This document shows positions 1 to 11,095 of a stretch of DNA of 34,257 nucleotides, one piece after another. The translations under genes were made by a program, and so were the position numbers. Source of the DNA: Russula earlei (lineage: Eukaryota > Basidiomycota > Agaricomycetes > Russulales > Russulaceae); NCBI GenBank assembly GCA_025769875.1, contig JAGFNK010000549.1, positions 1 through 34,257 on the forward strand, given 5' to 3'. Below the pieces are notes generated by a model. That model ran no database searches. It saw only the letters and a list, made by a program, of their open reading frames with translations, and was not told the origin of the DNA. How positions within the stretch are numbered: the stretch's first letter is position 1; the number at the start of each line of letters is the position of its first letter.

Positions 1-174
1 CGATTATCATGCAAAATCGTATCGCGAATCGCACAGCAGCAGACATCAAAGATGAGGGAGACCCATATTATGTAATCACAGGACCGCGTGTGCTAACCGT
101 GTCGTGTCGCACACGACTTGGACGGAGTCCAGCGTATCAACCCGAATCTCCCTTCCGTTATTAATTCAGAATCG

Positions 175-1254
175 ATGGCCACTTACGACTCGTTGCACCG
201 ACAATGCAGAACCCTCGAATCCTTGTTTGACGCAAAGCTTACGTCCTACGCTCGTCTCGCGGCCTCCATCTCCCGCACGGGAGCAGATCACGACCTCGAG
301 GCTGGTCCATCCTGGCGGGAGGCCGAGAGTGAGGTCGAGGACCTCCTCGAAAAGGTTTGTTTCTCGTCGTGCGCGACCCCGTCTCTCTCGATGAGCAGAG
401 GAGGCTAACCGCCGTATGCGATGGGTAGCTCGGCGAGGCCAATTCGGCGTTGGATGCCGTCGCTCACGACACAGACAATCCTCCTTCGCAATCCATGCTA
501 CGTGCTATCCAACGCCACCGAGACGTGTATCAAGACTACGGAAGAGAGTTTCGGCGGACAAAGGTATGCGCTCGGTCTGCTCCATCTCGGCCGAGTTCCC
601 TTCTCGAGCGCCTCATTCCTGGTCGGTTGTTCTGATTCTGATTCGCAACGCTCTAGACCAATGTGCAGACGGTCATTGATCAGGCTAACCTGCTTAGCGG
701 TGTACGAAACGACATTGAGTCCGTCTTCCCCAGCCAAATGCCTCTTTCCGGAGTCGGCGTACTCAAATACCTGAAACGTTCTCCAGGGCATACAAATCGT
801 CCGCCGCCGAGGCTTTACTCGCGGAGCGTGGTCGCATTGATAGCTCACACCACATGATCGATGAGACACTAGAGTACGCTTCAACCCGCGGCCTTGCGTG
901 TTCCTCACACTCATAGATGACTGCAGGCAAGCTCGCGAGACTCGAACCGAGTTTGCACAACAACGCTCCTCCCTTGGTGCCATACAGACGCGTATGGTCG
1001 GTGTGCTCAGTCAGTAATGTTTCTCTTCCTTTGGCACAAGCTGCCCCACGGCAAGGCTTGCGAGCCAAGCTCGCAAACCGTCCTTCAGCACCTCGTTGCA
1101 GCTGACCAACCATGTTCACTTTCACCCTTTAGACACCGTACCAGGCATCAATAATATCTTGTCCATGATTCACAAGCGTCGGAGACGAGACGCGTATATC
1201 GTGGGATTTCTGATAGGCATATGTCTATTCTTTCTTTTACGCTACATATTTTGA
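175..1254 (+). CDS. GOS1: Golgi SNARE, Gos1/GOSR1 (GOS28) type
   Basis: Qb-SNARE of the Golgi, predicted to act in ER-Golgi and intra-Golgi vesicle fusion as a tail-anchored protein. Six exons can be read: 175-354, 429-563, 657-718, 787-873, 927-1009 and 1133-1254. They total 669 nt, giving 222 residues, close to the usual size of the family. Protein features: N-terminal helix beginning MATYDSLHRQCRTLE; central ALLAERGRIDSSHHMIDETL stretch typical of the SNARE helix of this family; then LNTVPGINNILSMIHKRRRR and a 15-17 residue hydrophobic C-terminal anchor ending LLRYIF. The ATG at 175 is the first one in this frame; the frame upstream has only a TTG. All introns are short with GT donors, although the third donor (GTCCGT at 719) and the fifth (GTCAGT at 1010) are less standard. 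Identification is by family pattern from memory. Confidence 0.88.
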
Positions 1255-1382
1255 TTGTAGTATGTTGGATACCATACGGTGCTCTATAGTTCAAGCTCGG
1301 TTGTTATTACCGTTCCCATACTCGTCCTCGGAACAACATGCCTCAGGAGTGGCGCAAAGCACATTACTGGCTAAATTGAAAC

Positions 1383-2602
1383 TTATAACTCACGTTGGTC
1401 TTCCGTATCAATTTCCACAAGATCAAGGCTGTAATCTCGCCAACGCCGTTCTCGGGCCGTAGACTTCTTAACCGGCGCTTGATGTCCGCCTCGCACGAAT
1501 GCGTGCCAATTCGCCTCGAGCCGCCGAACAACACCCCACCGAGATTCGTCGGGAGGGGGCCTGTCATCCCACACGTCTTCAATTGACCACCCGTGCGTGT
1601 CTGCAACTATCCGTGCCATATCCCACGTGCGCGCCGGTGCATCGCACGCATTGTGGTAATCAGATTCGACAAGGATGCGAGTTGGCGAGGATGCACGAAT
1701 GAGGGCAATATGAGCCGGTGAGCGGCCATTGATGGCCGTGGAGAGCGATATGTATACGTTTGGGTGGAGCTTCTGTTTTCTTATTAGCGGACATTCCTCC
1801 CCTCGCCTCCAGCGTTGGGGAGGGGTGTGCAAGGCGCGGAGAAGGGAGAGGGACATACCTCGATGTCGCACCACACCTCTGGACTGAGCGTGCAGCTGTG
1901 TACGTCGACGCTGATGGCAAACCACGCAGCACCGTGCGTCGCCGCCATGCGGTCGAACAGCGCCCGCGTCTGCGAGGGCGCCTTGACGCTGTGCAAGCTC
2001 ACGTTGCGCCGAAGTTCGACGGCCAGAGCGAGTTGCGCTTCGAGGATGGCCAGCTGATGCGCAAAGGGGACGGAGAATGGCGATAACGCGGGGGTAATGT
2101 TTCCTCCGTCTGCCGCATCTGCGGGTGCGGGGAAGGGGATGCGCGCGGCACGGTCGATGCCGACTTCGCCTAGCATCGCGGCGGGGAACTCGATCAGGTG
2201 AGCACGCACGTCGGCGAGGACGTCGGCGAGTGGTATGGGGGGCGGTAGCGAAGGCAGCAGACGTGCGAACGCCGCTTCGAGTTCGGCGCTGGGTGGCGGC
2301 GACGGAGACGGATCGGGCAAGAAGAGAGCACGGTAATGCGCGGCGTGGTCGGGGACCGTGCGGGCGGGTACGTTGAGGGAAATCCGATGGGCCCACCAAG
2401 GGTGGTAGCCGAATGCGGGCACGATGCGGTCTGGGCGTGCACGCGCGAGTGCCGCGACCTTGGGCTGGTCCTCCCGTTGCGTCGACATTGCGCAGAGCGT
2501 GCATGGGAGGGCTTCGATGGTAGATGCCGCGATCGAGGGTGCGACCTGCGGATGGCAGTGCACATCGACGATATGCGCGAGGATCTCAGGTGCTGGCAAC
2601 AT
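1383..2602 (-). CDS. TatD-family metal-dependent hydrolase
   Basis: Predicted TatD-type deoxyribonuclease or related hydrolase of the amidohydrolase (TIM-barrel) superfamily, like fungal Scn1/Cut9-interacting proteins. Two exons, 2602-1859 and 1772-1383, are joined by an 86-nt phase-0 intron (GTATGT to CAG) and encode 377 residues. Metal-site motifs appear in the expected order: DVHCH near residue 13, GYHPWW, GEVGIDR, SLHSVKA (the His before the intron) and VESDYH in exon 2. The substrate cannot be told from the sequence. The start at 2602 was chosen because homology-like sequence begins within ten codons of it, although the open frame continues upstream. The gene is divergent from the Trm5 gene, with about 235 nt between the starts. 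The C-terminus is charged and probably variable. Confidence 0.85.
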
Positions 2603-2837
2603 ATAAGGCGATATTTGTATTTTTTTTCCCGTGTGTTCGGGGTGGAGACGGTTGTGGAGAAGGACGAGCAGGCACCAGCTCTGTGATAAGAATTTACCCA
2701 CGATGGAAGACGACCAATATCCAACGTAGATTGCGGCCCCGAATATGTGGTCGCTTGGATATGGGTGTTGTTGTTGGTGTGGAGTGTCAACCAGGGTCGC
2801 AGCGTTGTTGCATTTGCTTACGTTACATCTACCACTC
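2603..2837. promoter_or_regulatory. Shared divergent promoter region (TatD gene / TRM5)
   Basis: About 235 nt separate the two divergent start codons. No clear TATA box was identified with confidence. Long open frames cross this stretch on both strands, but they read as noise. Confidence 0.4.
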
Positions 2838-4824
2838 ATGCTACTTCTCTCCTCCCGCTCCTTCAGATCTCACTCGTTGAACATCGTATTGCGCTATTCT
2901 CGACCTTTCTATCATTCGGATTCGCGCAGCATGCTTCTTACCATAGATACATCCCCTCCGGCAGCGCGTTGGATGAAGGACTCTCTTGACCGGAGTGCGT
3001 TCCATCGGACGATTCCGGTCGTCGCTGCACGTCTATCTGCAGTCAAGATGGGCTCCGTTCTCAAGGCAGAGGTCATGCGAGGGTAAGTGTTGTTATCTCT
3101 TCTCCGGGGTGTCCGATTACGATGGTGTCTTGCCCCGTTCCTTAATCCGCCATACTTACGGACATACCGGCCCTACTGTGTAGTCTCATTATCAATTTGC
3201 CAAAAGTCCGTACCGTCGTAACGGATCCCGAGTATCCCGACAGCGAAACTAAGCTCATTTTGCTTCGTGTACAACACGAAGGTGCGAACCCTGACCTCCC
3301 CTCTGCAAACGACCGAATGAATGCCATTTCTGCGATACTGATGCACAGCCAAGTGCTTTAGTTGACCTTACTGCGGCTTCTCGATCGTATTTGGAATCAC
3401 AAAATGCATCTCTGACAACGTATAATATCGAGCTTGATTACAACTATTGGACTGCGGGTTCGTGGGAAGTTACTCTGCGTGAATGATCGCCTCAGGGTTG
3501 TGTCGCTCAGATGAGATCTTGCACGCGATTCTTCCAGAAGAACTTCTGGATGGTTCTCCTACAGGATTCTCGATGATGGGTCATCTTGGTAGACCTTGCC
3601 TTTCCTCGTACTCCTCCACTGCCTTGTCTGATCTCATGCAGCTCATTTGAATCTCAACGATGAATATCTGCCATACAAGCACATCATCGGGCAGGTTATC
3701 CTTGACGTGTGTGCATTCCCTCTGGAGTACATTCTCCCATTAACTCGCACCTTTAGAAAAACAAGCGGTTGCGGACAGTCGTCAACAAGCTCGACTCGAT
3801 TGACACTCAGTTCCGGTTTTTCAAGATGGAACTCCTAGCCGGCGAGCCAAACTACGTCGTCGAACACGTCGGTTCTCCTAATTTGCTTTTTGTATTCATT
3901 GCTTACGATAGACTACTTAAACAGAGTGAATCTGATTGTCGGTTCAAGTTTGATTTCTCCCGCGTATACTGGAACTCGCGGCTGCAGACGGAGCACGCAC
4001 GTCTTGTGAACATGTTCCAGCCTGACGAGGTGGTCGCGGACGTGTTTGCCGGAGTGGGTCCATTTGCATTACCCGCAGCGAAAAAGGGCTGCGCCGTGTT
4101 GGCTAATGATTTGAATCCCGAGAGTTACAAATATCTTGCCATGAATGTCAAAAATAACAAGGTCGGTGGCCTCCATCAAGTCTACTAGTCCGCAAGTAGA
4201 ATTTGACCATAGGTCTCTGATCGTGTGCGCGCATCATGCGAGGACGGACGGGAGTTTATTCGACATGCGGCGACACGGCTCGCAGCAGACCCTATGCCGG
4301 GATTCTTGGGACCGTCACTTTCGCAATCCCAACGTCGTGTACTGTCCCAGCAGCAATATCCTACTTCCCAGCCACCTCCGCGGCAGCGTATCGCACATTT
4401 CGTCATGAATCTCCCTGACTCAGCGATCACCTTCCTTGACGCATTTCGTGGCATTCTTGCGTCATCGTCGTCGTCGTCGTCGCCATCATCAAAGTCGGCC
4501 ATTGATCTTGCCGTGTTGTATGACGTGATGCCCATGGTACACTGTCATTGTTTCACACGCGAATCCGAGCGTGAGGCTGCCGAGCGGGACATTTTACACG
4601 TAAGCGACTGTTCTCAGCACCTCGTTGACTGTGTATTGATGGGGACTGACGTGTGGCAGCGCGTTGAACAGAGGCTGGGATGCGTGTTAAGCGCTGAGAA
4701 TGAGGTTGGCCTGCATTTAGTGCGGTCCGTTGCTCCCAATAAGGAAATGTACTGTATCAGCTTCCGTCTGCCTCACGCGACCGCGTTCGAAGAACTTCCT
4801 CCGTCTGAGCCTATTCCACAATAA
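2838..4824 (+). CDS. TRM5: tRNA (guanine37-N1)-methyltransferase Trm5
   Basis: AdoMet-dependent enzyme that makes m1G37 in tRNAs, protecting the reading frame in cytosol and mitochondria. About eight exons. Key segments: [17 protein letters not shown] near the start; [64 protein letters not shown]; the AdoMet-binding [26 protein letters not shown]; and the catalytic-domain [16 protein letters not shown] low-complexity serine run (codons near 4460-4490) follows. One donor is ambiguous: splicing CGT|GTACAA (3269) to 3349 keeps the frame, whereas the stronger-looking GTGCGA donor further on does not. Two in-frame starts are possible: 2838 gives an Arg/Ser-rich, acid-free leader like a mitochondrial presequence, and 2931 gives the core enzyme. 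An AATAAA overlaps the stop codon. Confidence 0.88.
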
Positions 4825-5201
4825 ATAGACGCAGCGTCGTACCTCCTTGCGGTCTGTCCTCAACCCATTCGCGGTGTTTCGAGCACCCACCGTCCATTAC
4901 CTCACTGCCAAAGGGAGACGTGAGAAAAAGAAAGAAACCGTTTACGTCAGCTGGCGCCCACAACAAAAAATTGCATATTTTCGCTTGCACCCACATACAC
5001 TTTACCACTTTACGCTGCACTACATCTCCCCATCTTAGAACCAGGACGGCCAACGTCTTGCATAGCCCATCTAGAATTTATAGATCCATACAATACCCTT
5101 TTTTGATTTTATTCTGGCGTTGGCTAACACCCTCACTGTCGTTCCTGCTTCGTATCGCAAGTCTTTGACCCCGGACATATTCATACCCTAATTTACGATC
5201 C
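4825..5201. other. Intergenic: TRM5 3' end and carrier-gene promoter
   Basis: 377 nt with no recognisable gene. It must hold the 3' UTR of TRM5 and the promoter and leader of the carrier gene. A T-rich patch (5098-5112) and a CT-rich run precede the ATG at 5202. Confidence 0.5.
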
Positions 5202-8200
5202 ATGGCATCACCCACACCTTCCAAGAACCCTTTACCCGTGGTGCACGCGGATTCCGGGAATTCCGATGGCGGCGCTGCTGCTCTTGTTCAGACCGTCAAA
5301 AGTGCCGTGCGTGTGCCAGAGTCGGAGTTGCGGCGTTGGCGGCGGACGTTCGACGCGAACGCCAAGTCCGTCGTCGATGGTGCAAGGTGCGTTCCTTTGA
5401 TATCTCCCTTCTCGTCTAACGCGCAGTCGTCGGTGGCGGTTATGGCAGGTTCTTGGACCGCGAACAGTTTGTTAACGCAATCGCGCCCAAGGGCGACCTG
5501 ACACGCATCGGCCGTTCCCAGTACGCTGCTCTCTTTCGCGTCGCGGACGTCGCCAAGCGCGGTTTTCTCTCGTGGGACGACTTTGTGGTCTTTCAGACCC
5601 TGCTCAAGCGACCAGACGCGGACTACTACATCGCGTTTCAGTACTTCGACGTGTATGCACTCCCTTTCTTTACCCGGCTGGGATGGCTGACACCCTGGCG
5701 GTGTATGGCGCGTACAGGGATGGCTCCGGTACTATCACCTTTGACGAGTTCAAAAGCGTGTTCTCTGCAGAAATTGGTTCCGACGCGATCCCGTTCAACT
5801 TCGACTGGTATGTGCTTGCTTGTGGTTCTCAGAGACATTTGACGCGATGTATTGAATGGACACGCCTAGCGACTGGGTCAAGCTCCACCTAGGGAAAAAG
5901 AGCGGGGCTCACGTTCTTGGGTGTAAGCAGTCTATGCGATTGACATTTGAGATGGTACTGATAGCTCATACAGACAACGAATTTACGCAACTCATGAAGG
6001 GCCTGCAGGGCGAGAGATTACGTCAATCGTTCCGTTACTTTGATGAACATCAAGAAGGGTTTATCCTGCCAGACCAGTTTAAACGCATCATGCTTGTAGG
6101 CCGAACTGCAGCACTCCAGTAGCAGTGATGATGATCTGGACCCCGCAGGAACTTGCTGGTCATAAACTCTCGAATGTCGTGGTTGAACTCTTGCCGACAA
6201 TTGCAGCACTCACTCCTGGCGGTCGCATCTCGTTTTCGGAAGTCGTTGCTTTTCATAATGTCATCCGAGGTTCGCACGCAGTATTGATACTGGACCGACA
6301 GCTGATGACATGAGATCTGCTTCTTCATTCCGACAGAGATGGACATCATCGAGCGCGTGCTACGCGAGGCGACTGCAAAGTCCAAAGACGGACGCATTGA
6401 CCAATCGGAGTTCCTGAATCACGCTGCGTCGACTTCGCGTTACTCGCTCTTCACTCCCATGGAGGCATCCATCATTTTCCACTTCGCTGGTCGTGGAACA
6501 GCGGGCCAACGTCTGGCTTTGATTGACTTTGCACAGCTACTTGACCCGCGTTGGCGCGCGCCGGGCGACATCGAGGGTGCGGCGGTAGAAACGATTCCGA
6601 GCAGTACGGTATCGACCTTGTTGTCTAACCTTGCTCAGTCGGCGTATAACTTCGTGCAAGGCGGTGAGCGTACCCCGATACCCAAGGGCTCAACGCTAAA
6701 AATTATTCGAAAGGTCTCGCCGGCGCGTTTGGAGCGACCATCGTGTACCCGATAGATCTCGGTATGTCGCTGCTAGATGTACGGTCACCTTCGCATTATA
6801 TTAAACCTTCCTTTCTCGTCCCAGTGAAGGTATGGTAGTGTTTTAGTCAAATGGATGCTTACCAAAACCCCTGGGTCCCTCGTCACCATCCCTAGACGCG
6901 GTACGTACTGGCCCTATATTCAGGACCAAGCCTGTTCACTACCTTGTTTCTAGGATGCAAAATCAGCGTAGCACGATAGTCGGCCAACTCCTGTATAAGA
7001 ATAGCCTGGACTGTGTCAAGAAGGTGTTCCGTAACGAGGGCTTCCTAGGCTTTTATCGCGGTCTCGGGCCGCAACTTGTTGTAAGCTGGTAGTTATTTGT
7101 GGAAGATGTACGTGATTGACTTGTCTTCAAAGGGTGTTGCGCCGGAAAAGGCGATCAAACTTACCGTTAATGACCTGATTCGCGGAAGGGCGATGGACCC
7201 GGAGACTGGCCGGATATCACTCTTCTGGGAAATTGTTGCGGGTGGGACTGCAGGTGGTTGCCAAGTCGTGAGTATCAGATGATTGGTTTTACCCATGGGA
7301 AAAAAATATCAATATGATATGCAGGTTTTCACAAATCCGCTGGAAATTGTGTGGGTGCTGGTTGGATGGCCTTACACGCACAGTTCTCACATAAAGAACG
7401 TACAGAAAAATTCGGTTACAAATACAAGGTGAAGCAGCCAAGGTAGAGGGTGCTGTGCCACGAGGCGCGATTCATATCATCCGCCAACTCGGACTGTTGG
7501 GCCTTTACCGGGGCGCATCGGCGTGCCTGATGCGTGATATTCCATTCTCTGCGGTATACTTTACTGCATACTCTCACCTAAAAAAAGACGTATTTCACGA
7601 AGGGTACCACGGCAAAAAGTTATCCTTTTTTGAAACTCTTGGTTCAGCCGCCATAGCGTACGTGATGGCCTAAAGGCTTTAGTTCAGCGACGATCGACTG
7701 ACGACCAAATGGATTTGATCGCTGATGGACATGCAGTGGCATGCCAGCTGCCTACTTCACGACTCCGGCAGGTGCGGGGACTTTCTGCTGACAACTTATG
7801 AAAGGGACTGATCATCTGTATCGGGTATATGATAGACGTCGTCAAGACGCGGTTACAAGTGGAGGCACGTAAGGGGCAGACAACCTATACAGGACTTGCC
7901 GATGCATTCACCAAGATCTGTAAGTGACATCATCGTAGTTGTTTTACAGTGATGTGTTGATTTGAGATCGCAATAGACCGTGAGGAAGGTTTCAAGGCTT
8001 TCTTTAAGGGTGGACCAGCCCGTATCATCCGAAGTTCTCCTCAATTTGGGTTCACGCTCGTGGCGTACGAGTACCTTCACAGGGTGAGTATTTTTGAGAA
8101 TGCGAACTGTGTGATAGTAATATTCGCCCGTTACTCTTTTACTTGTGAAGTTCTTCCCGGTAAGCTGTTCCTTGAGATGAGGCTATGCATGCTGCATCGA

Positions 8201-8371
8201 CCTGATGGGGATGTCGTGTTACAGTATCCGTGGAAAGAAACCCCACGCGACGTGGAGACGGCGCTTACCTCGCGGGGGGAGGAGATCGTGAAAACGCGGG
8301 CACGAAATGCGCTGAAGATCCTCTTGGACGTGCATGGGGACTTTGGAGGACGAACGCGACCAGCAGCGTGA
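5202..8371 (+). CDS. AGC1: EF-hand mitochondrial aspartate/glutamate carrier (Aralar/AGC type)
   Basis: Predicted inner-membrane antiporter of aspartate and glutamate with a calcium-sensing N-terminus (SLC25A12/13 family). I can splice 19 exons summing to 2082 nt, 693 residues, close to animal AGC proteins. The N-terminal half has one canonical EF-hand loop ([12 protein letters not shown], around residue 129) plus degenerate ones such as [12 protein letters not shown]. The C-terminal half has three carrier repeats with signatures PIDLVKTRM, NPLEIVKIRL and TPADVVKTRL, each followed by the second-half GFYRG, GLYRG or AFFKG motif. The first signature is split over four exons, two of them 5 nt long (6825-6829 and 6896-6900). 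A 9-nt exon (8151-8159, Phe-Phe-Pro) sits near the C-terminus. All intron phases close in frame. The symbol follows the yeast name for the activity. Confidence 0.9.
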
Positions 8372-8900
8372 GGTGGGAGAGGGAAGCAGGGTGCAGGTGT
8401 TGGCGGTAGAGATGATAGATAGATTTACCTTCTACCTGTTTCAGGAAGTCAGGGATGAGCACGTCTAAGAATTGCCGCCGCGACGACGGAAGGAGAACAT
8501 TATTTTTATCACCGTAGATACGGGCGCCATGCGGGTGTAGATCATCAGAAGCCGAGAAGGCCAGGCCGAGAGCTTGGAAAAATGATCGGCCTAACTCTCT
8601 TTCGATCTTACTTTATTCTCATAAGTATGGCAAAGCCTTTCTCACTTTTCTTTCCCCCTTTCTTCATCTTCCGCTCTCATTAGTTTTCTTTTCGTCCCAG
8701 CGGTGAGTGGCCACCCTCACGTTCACTGGTTGCGTCCTTACCGGCCACCCTACAGTGCACGCTTCTGCATTTGTTCCCCATACTGCGAGACAGTACACCA
8801 GCGTAGATCGCTACATCGTTCTTGGGATTTGCAGTCTTTCCTTCGTTCCAGGCTTGCTTGATCGTCTCTCTGTCTGCCTACCATTTTTCTTTTCTTCGTG
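8372..8900. promoter_or_regulatory. Intergenic with pyrimidine-rich promoter stretch
   Basis: 529 nt without a recognisable gene. Positions about 8636-8697 are strongly CT-rich, as in many fungal core promoters, and lie upstream of the secreted-protein gene that starts at 8901. The leader may be long. Confidence 0.4.
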
Positions 8901-10821
8901 ATGATTCCCCTCGCTGTTACCCTTACCCTCGCGTCCTATGCGAGTGCCCAGGTCTTCTCCATGGTCCCCATTCCCGTTGACATGGGTGCATCTAGCTCTG
9001 CTTCTTCATCGTCCTCGATGAGTGCCCCTCTTGCCTCCTCGTCTTCCTCCATGTCTGCACCTCCTGCTCCCACGACGCCACTATCGGGTTCCGGTCCTTC
9101 TGGATATTCCCAGCCCCCCTCCTATAGCCAATATGGCAACTCGCCACCTCCTTACAATCAGTTCACAGCCCCCCCGGCACAATATACCTCACCTCCGCAG
9201 ACCATGGCCATGCCTTACGAGTCGTTCATGAACGGAGGCTACCAAAGTATGGACTGCGGGTATGGCTATCTTAAAGGGAATGATGGGAGTTGCACACAAA
9301 TGGAGTCTTGGGTGCGTGCTATTTTGAGAAGCCAGGCATGATGAAATTTACGCGGCCCAATTGTACAGTGGTCTACCACTGGTTGCTATCAGCAGTCTCA
9401 GTTGTCAGTACCAGTCCTTGATCGGCCGTGAACTACGCATTTATCCGTGCTCTATGTAGCTGTTACAATCAACCCCCAATGACCGTCACCTCGACCGTGA
9501 TGGAAACAGACACGGTGACCATGACCGAATTCATGACAATGACGGAGACAATGACCTCGGTACGTTCCTTCTCAGGGCATGCAGGACCAATTTGAACTTA
9601 GCTCGTGTTCAGCTTGTCACAGTCCCCACCACTGTCACTCAGACAATGACAGAGTTAGAGACCTTGACAGATTTCCAAACCATGACAGATTTTGTCACGT
9701 CGACGATGCTTGTGCCTACTACGGTCGTCTGGGTTTCTACCGAAATCATTGACGAGACATCGACGGTCGAACACACACTCACGGCGACATCGACGCAAAC
9801 CCAACTTGCTACCTATGTACAGACTAATACCCAGACGCTCACAGATACTCAGTTCTTGACGTCAGTTTCGACTGAGACGGACTTTGTGACCAAGACATAC
9901 CTGTCCACTGTTGTCCAGCCTACGACCTATTTCAGCACGGTCGTGAGCACTAACGTCATTGACAATGTACGTCTTTCCTTGCTCGAAGGACCCTGCTGAT
10001 TCGATTCCACCCATCAAATACAGACCATGACTGTTGAGGAAACATATACCCAGACGATGGTAGACACTGTCACTTACGTCTCGACGGCCACCTCCACCGA
10101 TTTCATGACGGCGACAGTGACCTCCTTGTCCGTCAGCACGCTCATTGAGCCCACGACTTACGTCTCGACCGTTTTCTCGACCAACGTCATTGATAACGTC
10201 AGTATCCAGTCACACGGCTTCTTAATACTGGCACCTATTGACTTAAGCCTACAGACTATGACCGTTGTTGATACTATGACCTCGACAGTCACTGAGGACT
10301 TCACGCAGCTCCAGACATACACGCAGGTTGCGACCCAAACCCAGACTCAAACCTTGGTTGAGACGTCCGTGGTGGCGGAAACAGCACTTGCCCAATGCCT
10401 GGGGATGTGCCAGACGCAGTGGGGTCTTGCGGCAGGAAATGGCAACCAGTACAACACATACGCCTCACCCTCACCGTCTTATACAATGACGACCACGGCT
10501 GCGAGTCCGTACATGACGCAGAGCATGTATACCGGGTCGACCTCGAGTGAAGCTCTGTCATCATCCATGTCTGATGCTTCTGCCTTGTCTAGCGTCGTCA
10601 TGTCTGGTGCGGCCATGTCCAGCCCCGTCATGTCTAGTGCCACCATGTCAAGTGCCGCCATGTCAAGTGCCTCCATGTCAAGTGCCGCCATGTCAAATGC
10701 CCTTCTGGAGTCTAGCGTCACCCCCACGTCCAGTGCAGCTCCCGGATCTAGTGCGGCGCTCGCAGCTAGCGCTTCTCCCGCTGGCGCCACTACAACAACC
10801 TGTGTGGGCTGTAGTGATTAG
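8901..10821 (+). CDS. Secreted Thr/Ser-rich repeat protein
   Basis: Family not recognised. Six exons (8901-9311, 9369-9394, 9460-9559, 9613-9966, 10024-10197, 10255-10821) give 543 residues. The N-terminus is a signal peptide (hydrophobic core, probable cut after YASA before QVF). Next come a Ser/Pro/Gly/Tyr-rich region, a short Cys cluster (MDCGYGY, GSC, GCY) and about 250 residues dominated by alternating Thr with Met/Val (such as TMTEFMTMTETMTS). A second Cys pair (QCLGMC) and a Ser/Ala/Met tail with five-residue AMSS-type repeats follow. The tail ends TTTTCVGCSD and shows no clear hydrophobic GPI-anchor signal. Likely an O-glycosylated wall or extracellular protein (inference). Exons 4 and 5 both end with a near-identical STNVIDN segment. 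The intron at 9395 has a weak GTCTCA donor, so that junction is less sure. Confidence 0.72.
10595..10705 (+). repeat. 15-nt coding minisatellite (AMSS-type units)
   Basis: Tandem, imperfect units of about 15 nt around ATGTCAAGTGCC / ATGTCTAGTGCC, repeated roughly seven times inside the last exon of the secreted protein. They encode MSSA-like pentads. The periodicity also produces long shadow frames on both strands. Confidence 0.75.
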
Positions 10822-11095
10822 ATTGCCTTTAGGGTGGTTACTCTACTGGGGTCAGAGACGGCAGTGGTCTACGAAAATGAAGTGTCTGTGCAGACAAGGA
10901 CGGTCGCATGACTGACGAGGCCGGTGTTGATCACATACTGATATATTAAATGATGTTTTGATTGTTTATTATTACTACGTGCAGCTTTTCTCGTTTAATG
11001 CTCCCGAGTTGACTCATCCATCAGCGCAATGATGATTACATAAGATCTCGGACAACGTTCTCCACCAATCAATCATTGAATCTGCCGTAACCGTA
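10822..11095. other. Short intergenic spacer
   Basis: 274 nt between the secreted-protein gene and the thioredoxin-like gene. It is AT-rich around 10940-10985, which is compatible with a 3' end region. No gene seen. Confidence 0.4.

Noticed and set aside
10479..10790. Minus-strand frame reading LDMAALDMEALDMAALDM
   Set aside because: It is the reverse shadow of the 15-nt repeat in the secreted-protein gene.
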